Assembly: GCA_021803845.1 (NCBI GenBank)
Contig: JAJZLA010000159.1
Span: 1 to 5,078, forward strand
DNA: 5,078 bases
Reading direction: 5' to 3'
From: a bacterium
Lineage (GTDB): Bacteria; SZUA-79; Acidulodesulfobacterales; Acidulodesulfobacteraceae
Translations under genes and position numbers: made by a program
Part shown: in pieces, positions 1 through 5,078 of the stretch
Layout: every line of letters starts with the position of its first letter
How positions within the stretch are numbered: the stretch's first letter is position 1
Notes under the pieces: generated by a model
The model's input: only the letters and a program-made list of their open reading frames with translations
Databases searched by the model: none
Told to the model about the DNA's origin: nothing

Positions 1-89
1 ATTTTACCGATTACGTAATGCAGTCTTTCGGCGGTTTAAAAACGGAATTTAATCATATGATAAATTATATGGCATATATTAAAAAATAA
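1..89 (+). CDS. fliR: Probable FliR C-terminus (partial, 5' end outside window)
   Basis: Only the last 28 codons are visible, read from base 3 to a TAA at 87-89. The other two forward frames meet stops within the first 51 bases. The peptide begins FTDYVMQSFGGLKTEF and ends in YIKK. It looks like the short amphipathic tail that follows the last membrane helix of FliR, an inner-membrane component of the flagellar export gate. The assignment rests mainly on position, because fliR directly precedes flhB in many flagellar operons. The fragment is too short to show a family motif. It could instead be the end of another gene, such as a fliR-flhB-region membrane protein. The next gene starts 49 bases downstream on the same strand. 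Confidence 0.55.
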   Translation, partial: FTDYVMQSFGGLKTEFNHMINYMAYIKK

Positions 90-138
90 CAGTAAAATAA
101 AATACATAACAATTAATAATTAATGTAGTAAATTAAAA
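90..138 (+). other. AT-rich intergenic spacer before flhB
   Basis: These 49 bases are almost entirely A and T, with the tandem AT-rich block attaataattaat near 112-124. I see no GC-rich hairpin followed by a T run, so there is no evident terminator after the upstream gene. I also see no purine-rich Shine-Dalgarno sequence in the usual window before the flhB ATG. The A/T content could hide a -10-like element, but no paired -35 box is convincing. It most likely acts as a read-through spacer within an operon. Confidence 0.4.
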
Positions 139-1221
139 ATGGCGGAAGATCAGTTCGACAAGTCGGAACAGCCTACTCCCAAACGTATTCAAGACGCAAG
201 GGAAAAAGGACAGGTAATGAAATCGAGAGAGGTGACTACCGCTTTCGTTTTCGTCGCCGTAATTATATATCTTTATTTTAATATTTCGCATATAGGCAAT
301 GTCATCGACGACCGTTTAGTATATTTTTTATCTAATTTTTCCAATTTAAATTTAGGCTATACGGAATGTATAAAAATTATCGACGGTTTGATTTACACGG
401 TGATTTACACCATTCTTCCTTTTATTTTATTAGTATTGTTTGCCTCGTTAATTTCTAATCTTGTCCAGGTAGGGTTTTTACTGACGTTCGAACCGCTTAT
501 TCCGGATATTACAAAAATAGACCCGGTTTCAGGCGTTAAAAGATTTTTTTCTCTTCAGTCGTTAAACGAACTCGTAAAATCTATTTTTAAATTTTTCGTA
601 TTAACGGCTATAGCATATTTTACTATTGCTCCATATTTAAAAAAGATATTGGTATTACAGTATATGACTCCTTCATACGATGCTTTTTTTACATTTAAAA
701 TTATTTATAAACTTTTTTTTAATATAATTATGGCATTGATAGTTCTTGCGATAGCCGATTATTTTTTCCAGAAATATAAGTATAACAAAGGACTGATGAT
801 GACTAAGCAGGAAGTCAAAGACGAAGCAAAACAGTTTGAAGGCGACCAGCAGGTTAAAGGAAAAATAAGAAAAATGCAGAGGGAAATCGCAAGAAGAAAA
901 ATTTTAAAAGAGGTTAAGAATGCCCATATAGTAATTACCAACCCGACGCATTTTGCGGTAGCCTTAAAATACGACAATAAAAAACATAACGCCCCGGTCG
1001 TGATTGCTAAAGGCGCCGACAACCTTGCTTTGCTTATTAAAAAAATAGCAAGGGATAACGATATTCCGACGGTTGAAAATAAAATGGTGGCGCGCGCGCT
1101 TTACGAGACGTGCGAACCCGGACAGGCGATTCCGGCATCGCTTTATAAAGCCGTAGCCGAAATACTTGCCCATTTATATACTACAAATCAAAAATTTAAA
1201 CAAATATGGAGCTTTATTTAA
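139..1221 (+). CDS. flhB: Flagellar export gate protein FlhB, substrate-specificity switch
   Basis: FlhB is an inner-membrane part of the flagellar type III export gate. Its cytoplasmic domain switches export from rod and hook subunits to filament subunits. The 360-residue length is close to the family norm. The N-terminus has the typical EQPTPKR...DAREKGQV motif (about residues 10-26). Four hydrophobic segments follow, near 33-50, 85-108, 147-165 and 185-206. A charged linker (about 222-258) carries the family-like MTKQEVKDEAKQFEGD. The self-cleavage site is NPTH, N268 to H271 (bases 940-951), preceded by VIT, and cleavage is expected between N268 and P269. The cytoplasmic C-terminal half is complete. 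The ATG at 139 was chosen because the conserved N-terminus begins right after it. There is no Shine-Dalgarno, only an A/T-rich leader. The stop is three bases before the flhA start, so the two are almost certainly co-transcribed and translationally linked. Type III secretion homologues of the SctU family are an alternative, but the flhA-flhF-flhG context argues for flagella. Confidence 0.97.
   Translation: MAEDQFDKSEQPTPKRIQDAREKGQVMKSREVTTAFVFVAVIIYLYFNISHIGNVIDDRLVYFLSNFSNLNLGYTECIKIIDGLIYTVIYTILPFILLVLFASLISNLVQVGFLLTFEPLIPDITKIDPVSGVKRFFSLQSLNELVKSIFKFFVLTAIAYFTIAPYLKKILVLQYMTPSYDAFFTFKIIYKLFFNIIMALIVLAIADYFFQKYKYNKGLMMTKQEVKDEAKQFEGDQQVKGKIRKMQREIARRKILKEVKNAHIVITNPTHFAVALKYDNKKHNAPVVIAKGADNLALLIKKIARDNDIPTVENKMVARALYETCEPGQAIPASLYKAVAEILAHLYTTNQKFKQIWSFI
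1208..1211 (+). promoter_or_regulatory. Possible weak ribosome binding site for flhA (GGAG)
   Basis: A GGAG lies inside the last codons of flhB, 13 bases before the flhA ATG at 1225. The spacing is longer than ideal. Because flhB ends only three bases before flhA, ribosomes ending on flhB could also re-initiate here. Confidence 0.4.
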
Positions 1222-1224
1222 AAA

Positions 1225-3327
1225 ATGGCTGAAAGAGCGGAAAACGCGGCGGTTATGCCCCGCAATATATTTTTCAGAAATACCGACGTAATGCTGGCGT
1301 TTCTTTTCATGATGGTTATAGGGCTTATGGTTATACCTATAACTACGTGGATGCTTGATATATTCCTGACTTTTTCGATATCTTTCGGCATAATAATTCT
1401 TCTTATTTCTATTTATGTTTTAAGGCCGTTGGAATTTTCGGTTTTTCCGACTATTCTTTTGGTGGCTACGCTTTTCCGCCTTTCTTTAGAGATAGCCGCT
1501 ACAAGGCTTATACTGCTTTACGGCTACAAAGGTCCGGATGCCGCCGGCGTCGTCATACAGTCTTTCGGGCAGTTCGTTGTAGGCGGAAACTTTGCGGTGG
1601 GAATAGTAATATTTATAATTTTTATAGTAATAAATTTCCTCGTTATTACAAAGGGCGCGACCAGGGTAGCCGAAGTATCGGCAAGATTTACGTTAGACGC
1701 ATTGCCCGGAAAACAGATGTCTATAGACGCGGAACTCAATTCAGGTTTTATAACCGATGCGGAAGCAAGGAAAAAAAGGTTAGATTTAACTAAAGAAGTG
1801 GACTTTTACGGTTCCATGGACGGCGCAAGCAAATTCGTCAGGGGAGACGTAGTAGCCGCTATAATCATTATTATAGTAAACATAATAGGCGGGCTTCTTA
1901 TAGGAATATTCCAGCACCATATGACGATTTTACAGGCCGCTTCGGATTATACGCTTCTTACGGTAGGCGAAGGCTTGGTGGCGCAGATTCCGGCTTTAAT
2001 CGTTTCGACTTCCGCAGGTATTATAATGACGAGGGCAAGCCGCGAAAGCGACCTGTCTAAAGATTTTTCAAATCAGTTTATATCTAATCCGAGAGTTCTT
2101 TATACCGCCGCCGGCATACTGTTTTTTTTCGGAATTATTCCGGGCCTTCCCCACTGGCCTTTTATACTCTTCGCAGCAATAGCAGCCTTAACGGGTTATA
2201 TAATAGTAAGGGAATCGACTAAGAAAAAAACGGCAACCGCCAAAAAAACTGCCGAAGAAAAGAAAGAAATTCCGGAATCGCAGATAATAGAAAATGCCAT
2301 GCAGATAGATATTCTTGAGCTTGAAGTAGGATATAACCTTATACCGTTCGTAGATGCTTCCAGAAGCGGCGAACTTTTGGAAAGGATAAAAGGCATAAGG
2401 AAACAGCTTGCATCCGATATGGGTATTATAGTTCCGCCTATTCACATTAAAGATAATTTAAATTTAAAACCCAACGAATACATTTTTTTAATTAAGGGCA
2501 TAGAAACCGCAAGATACGAAACTATGCCGAACAAACTTCTTGCCATGAACCCCGGCAGCGTTTCGGAAAATATACCGGGCGTGGTTACGAAAGAGCCGGC
2601 GTTTAATCTGCCTGCCCTCTGGATTGACGAAGGATTAAAACAGAAGGCGATAATGGCCGGATGGACGGTCGTAGAAATACCTGCCGTTATAGCGACGCAC
2701 ATAGTAGAGATTATTAAAAACAATGCGGCAGAACTGCTTACCAGACAGGATGTCCAAAAACTTCTCGATATACTTACCTCTAAATATCCAAAAATCGTGG
2801 ACGAGCTTATTCCAAGCGTACTTTCGCTTAGTTCGGTCCAAAACGTCTTGGAAAATCTTCTTCAGGAGGGCGTTCCGATTAAAGATATGCTTACAATAGT
2901 AGAAGCCCTGCATAATTATGCGCCTAATACCAAAGACCCGACTCTGCTTACCGAATACGTGAGGAGCGCTTTAAAAAGGACGATAACTAAAACCTTGCTT
3001 GGACAGGATAATGCGGTTCATCCTCTTATGCTTGGAAAAAACTTGGAAACTGTGATTTTCAACGAATATAATAAAACTAAAGAGCAGGGTTCGGGATATT
3101 CAGGTATCGACCCTTCTTATTACGGCAAAATGGTTTCGGCTATAAAGGAAGGCGTAAAAAAAGCTTTAGACTCGGGGCAGTCTCCTGTTATTATGGCTCA
3201 GCCGCGCATTAGGCTTTTTTTGAGAAATATTTTAAACGAAATAATACCCGGCATAATCGTAGTTTCTACCGGAGAGATTTCGCCCAACATAAAAATTAAG
3301 CCCGTAGGCACTATTGAAATATCTTAA
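1225..3327 (+). CDS. flhA: Flagellar export gate protein FlhA
   Basis: FlhA forms the nonameric ring of the flagellar type III export gate. It couples ion flow to protein export and docks chaperone-substrate complexes. The 700-residue length is typical. Residues 20-330 hold about eight membrane segments. Between them, R147 to E170 match the FHIPEP family signature (RVAEVSARFTLD, then LPGKQMSID). R206-G207-D208 lies in KFVRGD, and D208 corresponds to the aspartate reported as essential for export in Salmonella. A Lys/Ala-rich linker (about 331-350) leads to the cytoplasmic domain. There, EPAFNLPALWID (457-468) and ATH (490-492) match the conserved region that forms the chaperone-binding pocket, with F460 in the key aromatic position. 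The start at 1225 keeps the usual short N-terminal tail; M11 at 1255 is a less likely alternative. Nothing in the gene looks broken. SctV-type secretion homologues are excluded mainly by the neighbouring flhF and flhG. Confidence 0.98.
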   Translation: MAERAENAAVMPRNIFFRNTDVMLAFLFMMVIGLMVIPITTWMLDIFLTFSISFGIIILLISIYVLRPLEFSVFPTILLVATLFRLSLEIAATRLILLYGYKGPDAAGVVIQSFGQFVVGGNFAVGIVIFIIFIVINFLVITKGATRVAEVSARFTLDALPGKQMSIDAELNSGFITDAEARKKRLDLTKEVDFYGSMDGASKFVRGDVVAAIIIIIVNIIGGLLIGIFQHHMTILQAASDYTLLTVGEGLVAQIPALIVSTSAGIIMTRASRESDLSKDFSNQFISNPRVLYTAAGILFFFGIIPGLPHWPFILFAAIAALTGYIIVRESTKKKTATAKKTAEEKKEIPESQIIENAMQIDILELEVGYNLIPFVDASRSGELLERIKGIRKQLASDMGIIVPPIHIKDNLNLKPNEYIFLIKGIETARYETMPNKLLAMNPGSVSENIPGVVTKEPAFNLPALWIDEGLKQKAIMAGWTVVEIPAVIATHIVEIIKNNAAELLTRQDVQKLLDILTSKYPKIVDELIPSVLSLSSVQNVLENLLQEGVPIKDMLTIVEALHNYAPNTKDPTLLTEYVRSALKRTITKTLLGQDNAVHPLMLGKNLETVIFNEYNKTKEQGSGYSGIDPSYYGKMVSAIKEGVKKALDSGQSPVIMAQPRIRLFLRNILNEIIPGIIVVSTGEISPNIKIKPVGTIEIS

Positions 3328-3339
3328 AAACATTATAAT
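3314..3339 (+). promoter_or_regulatory. Promoter-like element just upstream of flhF (weak)
   Basis: A perfect TATAAT lies at 3334-3339 in the 20-base gap between flhA and flhF. A TTGAAA lies at 3314-3319, inside the end of flhA. The spacer is only 14 bases against the usual 16-18, so a sigma-70 promoter is doubtful, and the region is so AT-rich that such matches arise by chance. If it is used, transcription would begin at or within a few bases of the flhF ATG at 3348, giving a nearly leaderless message. That would fit the lack of any Shine-Dalgarno there. Confidence 0.15.
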
Positions 3340-3347
3340 TTAATTTT

Positions 3348-4547
3348 ATGCAGATTAAAAGATACGAAGTTTTAGACATTAAAGATGCGATAGACCTTAT
3401 AAAAAAAGATCTCGGCGAAGATGCGGTTATTATTTCTACGAGACAGGTTAACGGGGCTGCCGGAGAACTCGGTTTTTTTGGCAAGCCGTTTCTGGAAGTT
3501 ATCGCGGCTATAGATTATAAAGAGGAAGATATACTGCCTCCAAAAGACGAAACGTCGGTTTTTAATAAAGACATGCTTGCGCCTATTTACGACGACGTCA
3601 GGTTTTTAAAGGAAAATTTCGACAGCATAGTCGAGGATAAAGTCGATTATGCCCTTAACGTTAAATTTGAAGAAATTAAGAATTTCATGGAGGAAATAAA
3701 ATTCGATTTGAACGTGCTGAAAAACGAAAGGACGTCCGGCGGAGGGCTAAAAGAAAACGATTTACTGCTTTATTTAGACGGCATTTCTTTCGACAGAAGC
3801 GTATCTTCTAAATTGATAGATATATTTTTTAAAGGGATAAAATTGTCTAATTTTAAAAAAGAAGATAAAATCGAATATTTCAAGAAATTTTTCAAAAAGA
3901 TAATAGAGAAAAAAACCGAAAGAAAAAAATTCATCCGTTCTTTAGACGGAAAAATAGTAATAGCGGTTGCCGGCAACAGCGGTTCCGGTAAAACGTCCGC
4001 ATCCGCAAAGTTATGCTCTAAGTTTATCTATGAGAAAAATCTTCACGTTTCTTTATGCTCTATAGATTCTTTAAAGATGGGAGGATATGAAACTTTAAAA
4101 AATTATGCCGGAAAGCTTAAAATAGATTTCACGGTAGCAAAGGATCCTTTGGGATTAAATGCTTTTATCGCCGGTTCGCGTTCGGACGTCGTAATAATCG
4201 ATACATTTGCGGTTAACCATAATAACGTTTACCGTTTAAACGCTCTCGCGAAATTTTTTGAAGGACTTAAGGGTTCGGTTAATATAGAACTTGCAGTCCC
4301 GGCGCATTTTAAACATATCGACGCTTTAAGATCATATGAATCATTCAGGAATAAAATAGGAGTCAACGGAATTATTATAACTAAAACGGATGAATCTAAA
4401 GGCATCGGCAATCTTGCCGGCTTGTTTATGCTTGAAGATTCTGCCGTAGATTATGTGTCTTACGGCGAAAACGTTCCGGAAGATATCGAAGAAGCAAACG
4501 CAGGCAACATTTACCCCTTATTTTTCCCAAAGCCTGCATCGTTCTGA
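3348..4547 (+). CDS. flhF: Flagellar positioning protein FlhF, SRP-type GTPase with altered G3 motif
   Basis: FlhF is the third SRP GTPase family after Ffh and FtsY. It marks the site of flagellar assembly, usually a cell pole, and forms GTP-dependent dimers at the membrane. The protein is 399 residues. Residues 1-57 form the B domain (MQIKRYEVLD, then DLGEDAVIISTRQV, then a GFFGK...LEVIAAID ending). Residues 58-165 are a variable, partly helical linker, and about 163-196 is very lysine-rich. The NG GTPase domain follows. Its P-loop is GNSGSGKTS (209-217), with K215 and T216 kept. The element that is usually DTYRIGAxEQL reads DSLKMGGYETL (240-250). G3, usually DTAGR, reads DTFAV (285-289), losing the DxxG glycine and the arginine. 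G4 is TKTDE (345-349), and the C-terminal part has YGENVPEDIEEA (372-383). The frame is intact and base use matches its neighbours, so it is not an obvious pseudogene. The ATG at 3348 starts the conserved B domain; no Shine-Dalgarno is seen. GTP binding seems possible, while hydrolysis is doubtful. Family assignment is firm from domain order and from the flhA and flhG neighbours. Confidence 0.93.
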   Translation: MQIKRYEVLDIKDAIDLIKKDLGEDAVIISTRQVNGAAGELGFFGKPFLEVIAAIDYKEEDILPPKDETSVFNKDMLAPIYDDVRFLKENFDSIVEDKVDYALNVKFEEIKNFMEEIKFDLNVLKNERTSGGGLKENDLLLYLDGISFDRSVSSKLIDIFFKGIKLSNFKKEDKIEYFKKFFKKIIEKKTERKKFIRSLDGKIVIAVAGNSGSGKTSASAKLCSKFIYEKNLHVSLCSIDSLKMGGYETLKNYAGKLKIDFTVAKDPLGLNAFIAGSRSDVVIIDTFAVNHNNVYRLNALAKFFEGLKGSVNIELAVPAHFKHIDALRSYESFRNKIGVNGIIITKTDESKGIGNLAGLFMLEDSAVDYVSYGENVPEDIEEANAGNIYPLFFPKPASF

Positions 4548-4575
4548 ACGGAAAACAGTGCTAAAAAATTGAACT

Positions 4576-4580
4576 GAGGA
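4576..4580 (+). promoter_or_regulatory. Ribosome binding site for flhG (GAGGA)
   Basis: GAGGA lies nine bases before the ATG at 4590, followed by an A-rich stretch. It is the clearest Shine-Dalgarno in the window and fixes the flhG start. The codon directly before the A-run in this frame is TAA (4584-4586), so the protein cannot begin further upstream. Confidence 0.8.
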
Positions 4581-4589
4581 ATATAAAAA

Positions 4590-5078
4590 ATGAAAAGACA
4601 AGGAAACGGCAATTCATACACGAAAATAATTTCGGTTACAAGCGGCAAAGGAGGAGTCGGCAAAACGAATATCGTCTGCAACCTTGCCTATTGTTTTGCT
4701 TCTATGGGAAAAAAAGTTATAATAATGGATGCAGATCTGAGTTTAGGAAACGTTTCGGTTTTGATGGGCATGATTCCGAAGTACAATATATCGCAGGTTA
4801 TATACGGAGATAAGCAGTTAAGCGATATTATAATGACCGACCAGAACGGAATTATGATTCTTCCTGCATCTTCGGGAATACCCGAACTTTCTAACCTTAC
4901 GGAACCTCAAAAGATAAATCTTATGTCGAGATTCGACGAATTTGCAGGCAGTTTAGAAGCCGGAGGACAGCCGATAGACGTCCTGCTCGTGGACACCGGA
5001 GCGGGTATATCGTCGAACGTTTTATATTTTAACCTCGCCGCAAGCGAAATATATGTCGTAGTTACGCCGGAACCTACT
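4590..5078 (+). CDS. flhG: MinD-like ATPase FlhG (FleN/YlxH), partial, 3' end outside window
   Basis: FlhG is a ParA/MinD-type ATPase that limits flagellar number and works with FlhF. The visible part is 163 codons, in frame to the window edge. It shows the deviant Walker A motif SGKGGVGKT (18-26) with signature K20 and catalytic-loop K25. The switch I aspartates are in MDADLSLGN (46-54), and VDTGAGIS (134-141) is the Walker B/switch II element typical of FlhG. It breaks off at VTPEPT, where the family continues with a Ser/Thr-rich TDAYA-like segment. The first beta strand begins about residue 12, so the N-terminus is only ten or so residues (MKRQGNGNSYT). The DQAxxLR helix that activates the FlhF GTPase in characterised homologues is absent. 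An in-frame stop at 4584-4586 and a good GAGGA at 4576-4580 rule out a longer N-terminus. The gene begins 42 bases after flhF. The symbol is assigned by context, since MinD itself has a similar ATPase core, but the DTGAGIS element and flhF adjacency favour FlhG. Confidence 0.9.
   Translation, partial: MKRQGNGNSYTKIISVTSGKGGVGKTNIVCNLAYCFASMGKKVIIMDADLSLGNVSVLMGMIPKYNISQVIYGDKQLSDIIMTDQNGIMILPASSGIPELSNLTEPQKINLMSRFDEFAGSLEAGGQPIDVLLVDTGAGISSNVLYFNLAASEIYVVVTPEPT

Noticed and set aside
713..720. Run of eight T in flhB, and another at 2122-2129 in flhA, considered as slippage or phase-variation tracts.
   Set aside because: Both reading frames are intact and the runs encode Phe-rich membrane segments. 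Such tracts are expected in an AT-rich genome, and nothing shows variation.
759..1022. Antisense open frames within flhB, flhA and flhF (for example 759-1022 and 2635-2913 on the minus strand).
   Set aside because: They lie wholly inside strongly conserved genes on the other strand, have no recognisable family features and no convincing start signals.
139..3327. Possibility that flhB and flhA belong to a virulence type III secretion system (SctU/SctV).
   Set aside because: They are directly followed by flhF and flhG, which are flagella-specific, and both proteins look like the flagellar branch.
3348..4547. flhF as a decaying pseudogene because of its altered G3 motif.
   Set aside because: The frame is full length with no stop or frameshift, the B domain, P-loop, G4 and C-terminal elements are kept, and base use matches the neighbours.
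4540..4550. Palindrome CGTTCTGAACG across the flhF stop codon, considered as a terminator or operator.
   Set aside because: The arms are five bases with a one-base centre, so no stable hairpin can form. No T run follows, and flhG begins shortly after on the same strand.

Overview
This is an AT-rich window from a flagellated bacterium. It holds a tight, single-strand block of flagellar genes in the order (fliR)-flhB-flhA-flhF-flhG, all on the + strand. The first 89 bases are the 3' end of a gene that is probably fliR. flhB and flhA are complete and encode two core membrane proteins of the flagellar type III export gate. flhF is complete and encodes an SRP-type GTPase homologue that sets flagellar position. 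The window ends inside flhG (ylxH, MinD-like), which encodes an ATPase that controls flagellar number. I see no RNA genes, mobile elements, CRISPR arrays or long repeats, and no non-coding stretch longer than about 50 bases.

The flhA-flhF-flhG order is shared by many polarly flagellated Proteobacteria, Bacillus and other phyla, so it does not fix the taxon. The AT-rich base use, the sparse Shine-Dalgarno signals and the order fit a deltaproteobacterial-type or related Gram-negative lineage, but this is a weak inference.

The genes fit one job. FliR, FlhB and FlhA form the membrane export gate that secretes rod, hook and filament subunits. FlhB carries an intact NPTH self-cleavage site, which is needed for the switch in substrate specificity. 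FlhA carries the intact FHIPEP signature and the conserved RGD aspartate at residue 208. FlhF and FlhG normally act as a pair that decides where and how many flagella are built, with the FlhG N-terminal helix stimulating the FlhF GTPase.

The export-gate half looks ordinary. The FlhF/FlhG half does not. FlhF has an intact reading frame, a good N-terminal B domain, a usable P-loop and intact G4 and G5 elements. Its G3 motif is DTFAV where the family has DTAGR, and the D-T-x-R motif has become DSLK. FlhG starts only about ten residues before its first beta strand, has an in-frame stop directly upstream, and lacks the N-terminal DQAxxLR activator helix. The catalytic motif and its activator therefore seem to be missing together. 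This is the most interesting observation in the window.
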